A stretch of DNA of 64,000 nt from Siccirubricoccus phaeus (GCF_008360935.1 NZ_SRXO01000004.1:248001-312000); one strand, 5' to 3'; shown: positions 18,436-27,064, counted from the stretch's first letter. The notes: generated by a model from the sequence alone, not told the origin. Numbers and translations: made by a program.

Positions 18436-19131
18436 GTGAGCGAGACCGAACGCCTGGCCGTCGGCGCCCTGGTGAGCGTCCTGGCTCTCGTGGCCCCCGG
18501 CTTCCTGCTGCACGAGGCCCCGCGCTTCCCCGGAAGCCTTGCCGGTGGCCTGCTGGGCATCGCGGGCGCCACCCTGTTCGTGCTGCTGCTCGCCTACTCC
18601 CTGGTCAAGCGCAGCGCCTGGGTGCGCGCGAGGGCCACCGGCTACGTGTCGATGCGCGGCGTCCTCTCCTTCCACGTCTACACGGGCGTCGTGGGCGCGC
18701 TGCTCGGCATCCTGCACAGCGGCCACAGGTACCAGAGCCCCCTCGGCGTCGCGCTGGTCTCGGCGATGCTGGTTGTCGTGCTGAGCGGCTTCGTCGGTCG
18801 CTACTACCTGGCGCAGGTCGGTGCCGACCTGCGCGAGCAGCAGGCGTCACTCGGGCTGCTCAGGGCCCGCTACGACCTGCTCGCCGCCGGGCGCGCGGCG
18901 GCGGGCGCTCAGCCGCTGATGGGCTCGGGCGCCGGGGTCTCCGGCCGCGACCTCCGGCGCCTGGTCGGCGCCATCGCCGACCTGGAGTACGCCATCGCCC
19001 GGCGCGAGGTCATCAAGCGGGCGCTCTCGCGGTGGACGGTCCTGCATGTGGCCGCGGCCCTCGTGCTGTACCCTCTCCTCGCGCTCCACATCTGGAACGG
19101 CGTCTACTTCGGCCTGCGGTGGCTGCCGTGA
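18436..19131 (+). CDS. Integral membrane b-type cytochrome-like protein
   Basis: 231 residues starting at GTG one base after the reductase stop. About five hydrophobic segments; likely haem ligands are His in SFHVYTGVVGALLGILHSGHRY and in LHVAAALVLYPLLALHIWNGVYFGL, a spacing like ferric-reductase/cytochrome b561-type quinol or transmembrane electron carriers. A long soluble loop (residues ~135-195) is Arg/Ala-rich. Its place between the cytoplasmic reductase and the periplasmic multihaem cytochrome suggests it carries electrons across the membrane. Its stop overlaps the next start (GTGA). Confidence 0.75.
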   Translation: MSETERLAVGALVSVLALVAPGFLLHEAPRFPGSLAGGLLGIAGATLFVLLLAYSLVKRSAWVRARATGYVSMRGVLSFHVYTGVVGALLGILHSGHRYQSPLGVALVSAMLVVVLSGFVGRYYLAQVGADLREQQASLGLLRARYDLLAAGRAAAGAQPLMGSGAGVSGRDLRRLVGAIADLEYAIARREVIKRALSRWTVLHVAAALVLYPLLALHIWNGVYFGLRWLP

Positions 19132-19961
19132 GGGTCACCTCGGCACTCTACCTGGCGCTCGCGCTCCTCGGTGCCACGGCCGCCGTGCTGGTGCCGCTCC
19201 TGATGTACCGATCGGGCTCTGAGGGGCTGCCGAGCTGGCGCTCCGCGGCGATCCCCGGACCGCTGTCGGCCGCGCACGCCTTCCTGGAGGGACGCTGCGA
19301 GAGCTGCCACACGCCGGACCGCGGGGTCGAGGCGGTGTCCTGCCTCACCTGCCACGCGACAGCCGCACCGGAACTCCTGCCGAAGCCCTCGACCGCCTTC
19401 CACGCGAACATCGGCGAATGCGCGGGCTGCCACGTCGAGCATGGGGGGCGCGGCCGCCGCCCGGTCAACATGGACCATTCGGTGCTGGCCACGGTGGGTC
19501 ACGCCCGGGCCGCCGAAGCCGAGGCGGGCGCCGCGGCCACGGGCGGGAACGGCTTCCGCCACGCGATGGCTCAGTTGCAGGCACTGCTCGCAGGCAGCGG
19601 CGCCGACCTCGTCGGTGGCCCGCTGAACCGGCGTTCCCTGCCGCCCGGCGCGGCAGCAACCCTTGACTGCGCGGGCTGCCACGCCAACCGCGACCCGCAC
19701 CGGACCCTGTTCGGCCGTGAGTGCCAGGACTGCCACCGCACCGATGCTTGGTCGGTCGCTGCCTTCCGGCATCCCTCGCCGCGCTCGCCGGACTGCGTGC
19801 AGTGCCACCAGGCGCCGCCGAGCCACTACATGATGCACTTCGAGATGATGGACCGGGGCATCACCGGGCAGCACCACGCGTCTGTCGAGCAATGCTTCCT
19901 CTGCCACCAGACGGACTCCTGGAACAACATCAAGGGCGTCGGCTGGTTCGACATGCACTAA
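19128..19961 (+). CDS. Periplasmic heptahaem cytochrome c
   Basis: 277 residues from GTG 19128, overlapping the previous stop. An N-terminal membrane anchor (ALYLALALLGATAAVLVPLLM) is followed by seven CxxCH haem sites: CESCH, CLTCH, CAGCH, CAGCH, CQDCH, CVQCH and CFLCH. The spacing resembles the NapC/cytochrome c3-like multihaem group. It is the expected periplasmic end of the electron chain started by the two preceding genes. A His/Met-rich stretch (HYMMHFEMMDRGITGQHH) near residue 230-250 could supply distal ligands or a metal site. Substrate (Cu(II), other metals, oxyanions) cannot be told from sequence. Confidence 0.88.
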   Translation: MRVTSALYLALALLGATAAVLVPLLMYRSGSEGLPSWRSAAIPGPLSAAHAFLEGRCESCHTPDRGVEAVSCLTCHATAAPELLPKPSTAFHANIGECAGCHVEHGGRGRRPVNMDHSVLATVGHARAAEAEAGAAATGGNGFRHAMAQLQALLAGSGADLVGGPLNRRSLPPGAAATLDCAGCHANRDPHRTLFGRECQDCHRTDAWSVAAFRHPSPRSPDCVQCHQAPPSHYMMHFEMMDRGITGQHHASVEQCFLCHQTDSWNNIKGVGWFDMH

Positions 19962-20089
19962 GTCCCGGTCGGCGCCGTCACTGGGGTCTGGGGAGCAGTC
20001 TGATCGGATGTAATGAGCCGCGTCGGCGGGGCTTCGTCGCCGACGCTCCTCTCAAGCGCCTGCGCCAGTATCCATAGGAGGCACTAGCC

Positions 20090-21085
20090 ATGTCGATGTC
20101 TCACGGCGGCCATGCGGGTCATATGCCTGCGAGCGACGATCGCAAGGCACTCATCATCTCGGGCTGGCTCACCGGCCTCTACTTCCTTGTCGAGCTCGGG
20201 ATCGGCCTCTGGACGGGCTCGGTCGCCGTCATGTCCGATGCCTTCCACACCTTCTCGGCCGTGGGTGGCGTGCTCATCGCTCTAGTCGCGATCCGCCTAG
20301 GCGAGCGACGGTCCAGCCCCGCGCGCACCTTCGGCTATATTCGGGCCGAAATCCTCGGGGCCCTCTTCAACGGCCTGTTCCTCGTCGCCATGGCCCTTTT
20401 CGTGCTGTGGATGGGCGCAATGCGTCTTATGGAACCGGTCGAGCTTGCGACCACGCCGATGCTGATCGCGGCAGGGGGCGGCATCGCCACCGAACTGGTC
20501 GCACTCTGGCTGCTCTACGAGCGCCAGAAAGGGAATCTGAACATGCGGGGCGCCTTCTGGCACATCGTGCAGACTTTCGTCGGCAGTTTTCTTATCATCG
20601 TCTCAGCCCTGGTGATCCGCTTTACCGGTTTCCTCGCCATCGATCCGCTGCTCGGCATGGCCTTCGGTCTCGTCCTGCTCTGGGCCTCCTGGGGCATCCT
20701 GCGCGAGGCGCTGCACATTCTGCTGCAAGGCACGCCCGAGGACCTCGACCTGGAGGCTGCGATTGCAGCCATTCAGGAGTTGGAGGGCGTCACCGACGTG
20801 CATCACGTCCATGCCTGGAGCCTCACATCCGGGCGCAATGTCTTCTCGAGCCATGTCTGCGTTCGAAACTGGCAGGAGGGCGAGCGGGTGCTGAAGCAGG
20901 TGAACGATCTCTTGCGCGGCCGATTCAAGGTCCACTTTTCGACCACGCAGATCGAGGAATACTGCCTTGCCGGTGAGGAGGGAGCAGCCGAGATCGACAT
21001 CACGCGGTCGCAAGCAAGGTCCGGACAGGTCGCGCAGGCAACCCGTCCGCGGCGGGAGGAACGGGACGTCCACCGCGGTCATTGA
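20090..21085 (+). CDS. Cation-diffusion-facilitator-like transporter with altered metal site
   Basis: 331 residues; AGGAGG 8 nt before ATG. His-rich start (MSHGGHAGHM), six membrane helices and the cytoplasmic domain (VTDVHHVHAWSLTSG) follow the CDF plan. In TM2 the usual HxxxD is SDAFHTFSAVGG, so the second Asp is Ala. In TM5 the usual HxxxD is HIVQTFVGS, so Asp is Thr. Both carboxylates of the transport site are therefore missing while both His remain, hinting at a soft metal such as Cu(I) or a changed function (inference). Codon use is slightly less GC-rich than its neighbours, suggesting separate acquisition. Confidence 0.85.
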   Translation: MSMSHGGHAGHMPASDDRKALIISGWLTGLYFLVELGIGLWTGSVAVMSDAFHTFSAVGGVLIALVAIRLGERRSSPARTFGYIRAEILGALFNGLFLVAMALFVLWMGAMRLMEPVELATTPMLIAAGGGIATELVALWLLYERQKGNLNMRGAFWHIVQTFVGSFLIIVSALVIRFTGFLAIDPLLGMAFGLVLLWASWGILREALHILLQGTPEDLDLEAAIAAIQELEGVTDVHHVHAWSLTSGRNVFSSHVCVRNWQEGERVLKQVNDLLRGRFKVHFSTTQIEEYCLAGEEGAAEIDITRSQARSGQVAQATRPRREERDVHRGH

Positions 21086-21338
21086 CGGATCGGCATACCA
21101 ATTCAGGACTTCCGCGACACCACGGCTCCCCGGGACACCCGCGCCGCAGCCTTGCCTACACTCTCCGTTCCACTGCTCCCCAAAGCCCTCATTCCCGTGG
21201 ACGCCGCTCGGCCACCACGGCCCCTCCCGCGGGCGAGACCGGCGGTTGCGACCGCAGCGTCGCGGCGCCTGCCCGCGCGGCGGGGCGAAGGAAAGGGCTG
21301 CGCCCACCCGACGCTCCGCCGCGCGCCGAAGCGCCACG

Positions 21339-23177
21339 TCACCCGCCCGCGTCGCCGCCGGAGGCTGACCGCGCGGTCCCGATCGGCCCGGAATACAGCG
21401 TGGAGAAGCCCCGCTCGGCCGCGGCGTCGCGGAAGGCCCGCGCCGCCTCCACCGCCTGCGAAACGACGCCCACGATGGCCCGCTCCTGCGACAGCAATGG
21501 GTTGTCGGGGCGGGTCCGGTGGCGGTTCGCCTCGACCTGGGCCGCTGCCGCCGCGACGAGGCGCATCCACGGCTGGAACTCCTCTGACAGCAGATACCGG
21601 CTCGTTCGCATCGGGTGCAGCCAGCGCAGCAGCCCCACCGTCCAGGGGTTGGACGTGGCCTGGACCCAGGGCTTCAGGAAGCTGCGGTAGAGCGCGAGGC
21701 CGGTCTCGGACACGGCGCGGACACGCTCGAACGCCTCGCGCGGCGGCGGCGCGAAACGCAGATCCTCGACGGCCCGCGGCTCGAAGCGGACGGCGGCCCG
21801 CCCCGCTGGCGGCCGCGCGCCACCATCGGGCGTATCCTCGATCCGCATCTCGTACAGGCCGGGCGGCAGCGCCTCGATGTCGGCGAGGCTGGCGAGGATC
21901 GCCCGGTGCTCGCGTCGCGCCACGGCGGCCGAGACGAAGATGCCGAGGTGCCCGACGTGCGGGTTGATGAGGTAGACGATGCGCTGCCCGGCCGCCTTCA
22001 GCGCCTCGGTGCTGCCGTAGACCGCCGGTATCCATCCGAGCGCCTGGTGCGGCGGGGTGATGTCGTCGCCCTCCGAGGCGAAGACCACCAGCGGGTTGCG
22101 GACGCGCCGGAGGTCGGCGACGCAGCCCTCGCAGATGCGGAAGACGCCCTGCTCGACCTGGTTGCCGATGAACAGGTTCTCGACGATCGCGGCCATCTCC
22201 TCGCGGCCAAGGGAATGGAAGCCGCCCCACCAGCGCTCGAACCGCAGGAAGCGCTCGCGTTCCGTGTCCACCTCCGCGAAGAGCCGAGCGTACTTCTCCC
22301 AGATGGCCCGCTCCGGCTTTAGGTTCTCGAAGTTGGCGGCGAGCCAGGCGCCGTCGAGACGCCCGCCGCCGAGGTCGGCCGCGAGCTCGGCGAGCCAGGC
22401 GCCGCCGAGCAGGCCACCCGCGAGGCGCATCGGGTTCACGCCGGACTCGCCTCCCCAGTAGGAGAGCGGGGAGCCGTTCAGCACGGCGGCCCCCACCAGG
22501 CCGCAGCAGTCGGCCGAGAGCAGCGCGACGGCCCAGCCAGCCTGGCAGTTGCCGTAGAGCACGGGCGGCTTGCCCGGGTGCCGCTCGGCCACCGTCTCGA
22601 CGAAGCGGCGCAGGGCATGGTGCACGTCGGCCAGCGTCTGCCCGCGGCAGGGCTCGGGGAAGAAGACCACGAAGTAGACCGGGTGGCCCTCCCCGAGCGC
22701 CATGCCGACCTCGGAGTCCTGCTTGAAGCCGCCGATGCCGGGGCCGTGCCCGGCGCGCGGGTCCACGACGATGACCGGCGGCTTCGCCGGATCGGGAGCG
22801 AGCACCCGGGCCCCATCGGCGGGACCGAGGATGCGGAGCAGGGCGTAGTTCGCCGGGCGAGGAAGGGTGCGAGCATCCAGCACCGTCTCCGAGCGGAAGT
22901 CGAGCAGCGGCGGCAGGCCCAGCCGCTCGTGCTCCAGCGTGCCGTCCGCGCGCTGGCGGAGCGTGTCCCAGAAGAGGATCGACCGCTCCCAGAAATCGCG
23001 CTGGTACTCGAGCAGGTCGACCCAGGGCAACGCCGGACCGGGCAATGAGGCGCCAGCCATGCCGACGGAGGCTACGGGCGTCCCATCCCCGACGGCGCGC
23101 TCGTGCCTCCGCTGCCCGCGCGAGGCGACCTCCGGACTGCCCGTTGCATCCTCCGCTGCCGCCACTGTGCCGTCCAT
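21339..23177 (-). CDS. DUF3141/PHA-synthase-like alpha/beta hydrolase
   Basis: About 612 residues. ATG 23177 has GAGGAGG about 9 nt upstream; ATG 23183 is also possible but too close. The core reads VIVVDPRAGHGPGIGGFKQDSEVGMAL, then VLYGNCQAGWAVALL, the nucleophile elbow with Cys in GxCxG as in PHA synthases. Later NPLVVFASEGDDITPP (acid) and INPHVGHLGIFV (His) complete the triad. The length and C-terminal half fit DUF3141 rather than PhaC proper; no phasin or phaAB gene is nearby. It may act on polyhydroxyalkanoates or acyl-CoA. A copper-box-like motif at 23261 lies 80 bp upstream. Confidence 0.8.
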   Translation of the reverse strand: MDGTVAAAEDATGSPEVASRGQRRHERAVGDGTPVASVGMAGASLPGPALPWVDLLEYQRDFWERSILFWDTLRQRADGTLEHERLGLPPLLDFRSETVLDARTLPRPANYALLRILGPADGARVLAPDPAKPPVIVVDPRAGHGPGIGGFKQDSEVGMALGEGHPVYFVVFFPEPCRGQTLADVHHALRRFVETVAERHPGKPPVLYGNCQAGWAVALLSADCCGLVGAAVLNGSPLSYWGGESGVNPMRLAGGLLGGAWLAELAADLGGGRLDGAWLAANFENLKPERAIWEKYARLFAEVDTERERFLRFERWWGGFHSLGREEMAAIVENLFIGNQVEQGVFRICEGCVADLRRVRNPLVVFASEGDDITPPHQALGWIPAVYGSTEALKAAGQRIVYLINPHVGHLGIFVSAAVARREHRAILASLADIEALPPGLYEMRIEDTPDGGARPPAGRAAVRFEPRAVEDLRFAPPPREAFERVRAVSETGLALYRSFLKPWVQATSNPWTVGLLRWLHPMRTSRYLLSEEFQPWMRLVAAAAAQVEANRHRTRPDNPLLSQERAIVGVVSQAVEAARAFRDAAAERGFSTLYSGPIGTARSASGGDAGG

Positions 23178-23260
23178 GGCCATGCCCCTCCTCGCGTTCC
23201 GAGGCACGACTGTGGGCCAGGCGGTCGGAAGCCGGTTTGACGTGACGCAAGTTCTGCGCG

Positions 23261-23279
23261 GGGCAATAGTTTGTCACGA
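23261..23279 (-). promoter_or_regulatory. Copper-box-like operator (copy 6)
   Basis: The sequence gggcaatagtttgtcacga matches the motif at 12152 in most positions. It lies between the minus-strand hydrolase gene and the plus-strand cytochrome c relic and could drive either. Confidence 0.45.
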
Positions 23280-23431
23280 CGCAGCGGCCCGGCCGGGCTC
23301 CTCCGGTGCTGACCTCTCGCCGCACGGCCCCTACCGCAGTGCTGGCGGCGTCTTGCGGGGCCGCCCTCGACGAGGAGAGCGACATGGCGCTGAACCTCAC
23401 GACATCACCCCACGAAGGAGCCAATAGGGGC

Positions 23432-23895
23432 ATGTCCGGCCGGGAGCGGGCCTGGCCGTCGGACCGTCCTTGCTGTGGCCGTGCTGGCATCGGTGACCGG
23501 CCTCGGCGCGGCCTTGCTGCTGACGGCCGGAGGCGGCCACAACCGGCCCGCCGAGGGAGCCGACGCAACTCTACGCTCAGCACTGCGCCTCCTGCCACGG
23601 CGCGGAGCTGGAAGGACAGCCGAACTGGCGCCAGCGCGGACCGGACGGACGCTTGCCAGCACCGCCGCACGACGCCACCGGCCACACCTGGCACCACTCG
23701 GACGCGCAGCTCTTCAAGCTTACGAAGCGCGGTCCCGCTGGCCTCGTGCCCGGCTACGCGAGCGACATGCCCGCACTCGGCGAGGGGCTCAGCGACGGCG
23801 AGATCCGCACCGTGCTGCTCTTCATCAAGAGCACCTGGCCTGCGGGCGTCCGCGCGAAGCAGGAAGCGCTTGGGGCAGCGAGCCAGCAGCGTTGA
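23432..23895 (+). pseudogene. Frameshifted monohaem cytochrome c
   Basis: Three frames must be joined: a start at ATG 23432 (AGGAG upstream), a signal anchor RTVLAVAVLASVTGLGAALLL in a second frame, and [18 protein letters not shown] with the haem motif CASCH in a third, continuing through [17 protein letters not shown] (probable Met axial ligand) to 23895. The two slips near 23460 and 23560 would stop synthesis unless they are sequencing errors. The protein would be a small class I membrane-tethered cytochrome. Confidence 0.65.
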
Positions 23896-23966
23896 GTCAG
23901 GCGTCCTGACGACGGCCTCACGGCGGGCGCACGTTGCTCTGAGCGTCCGCTCCCATGCGTCCTGCG

Positions 23967-24190
23967 GGAGCACTACGAGCACACGCTCGGCGCGCTGACC
24001 TACCTTCTGCTGGCGTGCCCGCTGATGCGCCCTTTCGCGCACCACGGGCACGGTGGGCATCGGGCACACACCGACGCACCGGCGGAGCGGCCCGGCCCCG
24101 CGGGCCGGTGGCGGAAGGAAGACCGCGGGCGCACCGCGGCCGCTCCCTCGGGGTCGCCATGGCTCCCTTTCGCGCGCCCGCCGCCGCGCG
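23967..24190 (+). repeat. Duplicated segment with dead DUF2933 gene (copy B)
   Basis: Frame translation gives REHYEHTLGALTYLLLACPLM, then PFAHHGHGGHRAHTDAPAERP, the DUF2933 core without start codon or N-terminal anchor. The segment pairs with 15003-15213. It lies in otherwise gene-free DNA between the cytochrome c relic and the lipoprotein gene at 24581. Confidence 0.7.
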
Positions 24191-24302
24191 GCCTGGTTGC
24201 GGCGCCGCCGGGTTCCGGCCGTCGGCTTGGGCAACGCGGCCCCCCTTCTCTCTCGCACCTCGATGGTGACCTGGGCGATTCCGAGCCCCGCCAGGTCCTG
24301 TC

Positions 24303-24321
24303 GGATTACATAGTGTTGCTG
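24303..24321 (+). promoter_or_regulatory. Copper-box-like operator (copy 7)
   Basis: The sequence ggattacatagtgttgctg is the motif on the opposite strand (cagcaacactatgtaatcc). It lies 260 bp before the lipoprotein gene at 24581, in gene-free DNA. Confidence 0.45.
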
Positions 24322-24580
24322 GCCTCCGCGGCTGTTGCACGCAGCGCGCGCCATGCCGACCTTTCCTGGGCGACGGACCGCTTGCGCGGCACACGGACGG
24401 CGCGGGTGGCAACGTCGGCTGCTCCAAGGCAGCAGGACTGGAGGCGCGGCCCGATGCCGAGGCGCCAAGTCCCGCTCGCACGCGCCGGTGTGGCTCCAGC
24501 CGCTCCTGGCGGGCCAGGCGGCGCGCGGCTCGGCGGCGTCAGGCTCCCCGGTGTCCCGATCACGCGAGGAGGGGAATCCG

Positions 24581-24946
24581 ATGCTCAGACATCTCATCAT
24601 CATCGCCACCGCTTCGGCACTCGCGGCCTGCTCCGCGGCAACCCCGAACTTGGCGAGCCATGGCACCGCGCCGGGCCAGGTCTTCGGCCGGGCCCCCACT
24701 CACCTGGAGAACTCGCCAGGCGGCGGGCCCGAAGTCCATCGCCCGCTCCCGCCCCTCGGCGAGGGCATCGCGGCGAGTGGCGCCTGGGTGGGCGGAGCGG
24801 GCGACGGAGGGCCGACGATCGTCCACCAGGGAGGCGGCCGAGGTGGCCTCGGCTCCTCCGCCGGAGGGGCGGTCACCGGCGGCACGGGCGAGGGCGGACC
24901 CGAAGTGCGGCATGGGCATTTGGCGGGCGGAACGCTGGGCCGCTAG
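24581..24946 (+). CDS. Small Gly/His-rich lipoprotein
   Basis: 121 residues; GGAGG 8 nt before ATG. The leader LIIIATASALAAC carries a lipobox (LAAC), so it should be lipidated. The mature part is Gly-rich with GGGPEVHRPLPP, GDGGPTIVHQGG and EGGPEVRHGHLAGG. The motif EGGPEVRHGH also closes the repeat protein at 27901, linking the two families. His residues may bind metal (inference). No named family was recognised. Confidence 0.7.
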   Translation: MLRHLIIIATASALAACSAATPNLASHGTAPGQVFGRAPTHLENSPGGGPEVHRPLPPLGEGIAASGAWVGGAGDGGPTIVHQGGGRGGLGSSAGGAVTGGTGEGGPEVRHGHLAGGTLGR

Positions 24947-24997
24947 CTTCGATCCTGGAAGGAGGGCGTGCCGTTCGTCCCATCGCCGAGTGGACGG

Positions 24998-25031
24998 AAA
25001 AAACCCCCTGCCGAGGCAGGCTGGCAGGGGG
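24998..25031 (-). terminator. Rho-independent terminator on the minus strand
   Basis: CCCCCTGCC (25004-25012) pairs perfectly with GGCAGGGGG (25023-25031) around a 10-nt loop. Six A residues at 24998-25003 give a U-tract on the minus-strand transcript. The nearest minus-strand genes upstream are the copC-copD operon, ending 745 bp away. Confidence 0.6.
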
Positions 25032-25776
25032 GCGTCGAGACGCGTAAAGACTAATCCACAAAAGAGGAGGATGACTCACATGGGCACTAAGATATGGGCG
25101 CCGAGAAAGTGACGGCCCGTAGGGAGAATGCCAATGCCAGGGGTTGTGTTCCCTGGCCAGAGTGCTTTTTTTACGTAATCTCAAAGTATGCCTCCCTGGG
25201 CCAGGTTTTCCAAATCACCTGTCATACCGCTGGCTTCAAGATGAAACCGGAGTACCGGCTTATCCGCTGGCCGCCCCACGTGGCGACAACCGTCCGGCGG
25301 TAGTGCTCGCGCAAGCCTCGTTCCGACTCCCGGACTCGGGAATACTTGACAGGTGGGTGGCTCCTAGATGCGTGGGGGCAGCCCCAAGTCCAATCTAAAG
25401 AGCTGTTTCCACAACGACCAATGGTTGGGTGGATCTGATGTCCGCAAGCAGCCTGCGGATCCCGCCTCTCCCGCCGGATGCGGACCGTCTCGATCCCAAG
25501 CGCCGTTTCTTTCAATACGGAACTGGCGTCCGGCGAAGCGGGGGGACGGCGCTCGCCCCCATCAATCGGGACGCCATTGCTGCCGTTCCATCCCAAGCAA
25601 TGTTGCAGCATCAGGTTGCAGAGGAGTTCGGTTTTGTGGCTGGGGATCGAGGGAAAAAGGCATAGCTAGATCCAAAGCCGCGGGCGTCGCTGGTGCGGCA
25701 GTGCGTCCTCCGGTGGGCCAAGAAGGCGCCCGAGCGCCGGGCGCTTCCGCTTCGATTGGGGAGCGACGCCGGTAGC
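25032..25776. other. Gene-poor stretch with a tiny frame and an orphan copper box
   Basis: A very strong site AAAGAGGAGG precedes a frame of only 10-13 codons (25071 or 25080 to 25112, ending KIWAPRK), which looks like the stump of a deleted gene or a leader peptide. Immediately after it an AT-richer patch holds a copper-box-like motif at 25176. No other gene is credible. Confidence 0.4.
25176..25194 (+). promoter_or_regulatory. Copper-box-like operator (copy 8), orphan
   Basis: The sequence taatctcaaagtatgcctc matches the reverse complement of the copy at 46231 (tcatgtcaaagtatgtctg) at 14 of 19 positions. No gene follows on either strand, so this is likely a surviving promoter of a lost copper gene. 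Confidence 0.45.
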
Positions 25777-26670
25777 TCAGCCCATGCCCTGCATGGCCGT
25801 GGGCGAGTCGGAGACCATCTCGGCTGCCGCCCAGAGCACCAGCAGGGCGACGATCGCCTCGACCTCCACCGAGCGCGCCAGCCTGGCCCCGGCCCCTGGG
25901 GCACGGGCCGCCAGCGCTGGGGTCAGGCGGAACCGGTGCCACGCCGCGAAGCCAAGCAGCGCCGCCACCAGGGACACCTTGGCCAGGAGCGCCCAGCCGT
26001 ACCAGGAGCCGAGGAGCTCGCCGATCCCGCCCAGGATCCACCAGGCGAGCAGCAGGCCAGCGGCCACAAGCACCGGCACGGCCACGGATGAGATGCGGGC
26101 CCAGTCCTCGACGAGGCGCGCCGCGCCCGGGCCGTCGCGCCGCGCCGCCCAGGCAAGCGGCGGCAGGCTGCCGATCCAGTACGCGGCCACCAGCAGGTGG
26201 ACCAGCAGCAGACCCGCGAGCAGCGGCCGCGGCGCGAGCGCGGTGGTGTGGCCGAGGAGCGCGTAGCTGGCGCAGACTACGACACCCCCGGCCGCCGCCA
26301 GGGCCGCCCAGCGCGACCCGAGGGAGAGCGCCGCCACAAGCAGCAGGCCGACGCCGCCAAGGCCATAGGAGGCGCCAGCGCGCGACCCGAGCACCACACC
26401 CCACGCCTCGGGATCGAGGAGGCTCTCGCTGCCCGTCAGCTCACCGACCTGCGCCACCAGGACGCCGAGTCCGGCGGCCATGCCCAGCAGGGCGGCGGAA
26501 GCCGCCCAGCGACGCAGCCGTGCGCCGTCCACCTCGCGGCGGGCGCCGAACAGCAGCGCAAAGAAGGCCAGGCCCGAACCGCCGAGGCTCCCCGCGTAGT
26601 AGGCGGCGCGCAGCGCCACCGCGACGCCGCCCCAGCCCACCTCCCCCGTCCGCAGCAGCGCGAGGATCAT
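25777..26670 (-). CDS. copD: CopD-family copper import/resistance membrane protein
   Basis: 297 residues with about eight membrane helices. CopD features include His in ALLGHTTALAPR and in LLLVHLLVAAYWIGSLPPL, the latter typical of CopD/YcnJ proteins, and WHRFRLTPAL near the end. The start overlaps the copC stop by 4 bp (ATGA), so the two are translationally coupled. CopC hands copper to CopD for transfer across the inner membrane (family knowledge). The C-terminus carries MVSDSPTAMQGMG, Met-rich. Confidence 0.85.
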   Translation of the reverse strand: MILALLRTGEVGWGGVAVALRAAYYAGSLGGSGLAFFALLFGARREVDGARLRRWAASAALLGMAAGLGVLVAQVGELTGSESLLDPEAWGVVLGSRAGASYGLGGVGLLLVAALSLGSRWAALAAAGGVVVCASYALLGHTTALAPRPLLAGLLLVHLLVAAYWIGSLPPLAWAARRDGPGAARLVEDWARISSVAVPVLVAAGLLLAWWILGGIGELLGSWYGWALLAKVSLVAALLGFAAWHRFRLTPALAARAPGAGARLARSVEVEAIVALLVLWAAAEMVSDSPTAMQGMG

Positions 26671-27056
26671 CGGGCGGCAGGATCAACCCGGAAGCGCACG
26701 GTGCCGCCGCCGACGTGGCCGTCGGGCGAGGCGCCGCGCCACTCGATGCGGTAGGCGCCCGGCGCCAGCCTGTCCTGCACGGCGGCGCGCACCTCCTGCA
26801 CCGCGGCCCCGCGCTCGCCCTCGCGGGCCAGCCTCTTCTCGCCTCCGGCCTCGTCCAGCAACCGCAGGGTCACCACCCGCAGCGGGCCCTGGAACATCAG
26901 GACGACGGCGGGCGGGGTGCCCCGGACCACCGCGCCGTCGGCGGGCTCGGAGTGGTGGAGGTCGGAGTGCGCCAGCGCGGGGCCTGCGGCGGCGAGGCCC
27001 AGGGCGACGGTGGACGCGGCGGCGAGGGCGCGCCTCCGGGAAAGCAAACCTATCAT
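26667..27056 (-). CDS. copC: CopC periplasmic copper-binding protein
   Basis: 129 residues; GAGG 6 nt before ATG. The signal peptide has an SRRRALAAAS start (Tat-like) and ends PALA. The mature protein begins HSDLHHSEPADGAVVRGTPPAVVLMF, the CopC N-terminus in which the first His is a Cu(II) ligand, and ends with PDGHVGGGTVRFRV, carrying the second conserved His. The Met-rich Cu(I) loop of Pseudomonas CopC is absent, so it is the Cu(II)-only type. It is coupled to copD downstream. Confidence 0.93.
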   Translation of the reverse strand: MIGLLSRRRALAAASTVALGLAAAGPALAHSDLHHSEPADGAVVRGTPPAVVLMFQGPLRVVTLRLLDEAGGEKRLAREGERGAAVQEVRAAVQDRLAPGAYRIEWRGASPDGHVGGGTVRFRVDPAAR

Positions 27057-27064
27057 GTCGAACC

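Noticed and set aside
16530-18572. Minus-strand frame antisense to the reductase gene
   Set aside because: His/Arg/Asp-rich composition typical of shadow frames; the plus strand has clear FAD, NAD and 2Fe-2S motifs.
19985-20025. Possible extra copper box (gatcggatgtaatga) before the CDF gene
   Set aside because: Only one half-site matches; the other half does not fit the motif, so it was not counted.
25770-25845. Sequence gccggtagctcag looking like a tRNA 5' end
   Set aside because: No T-arm or acceptor partner follows at tRNA distance, and it lies at the end of the copD gene.
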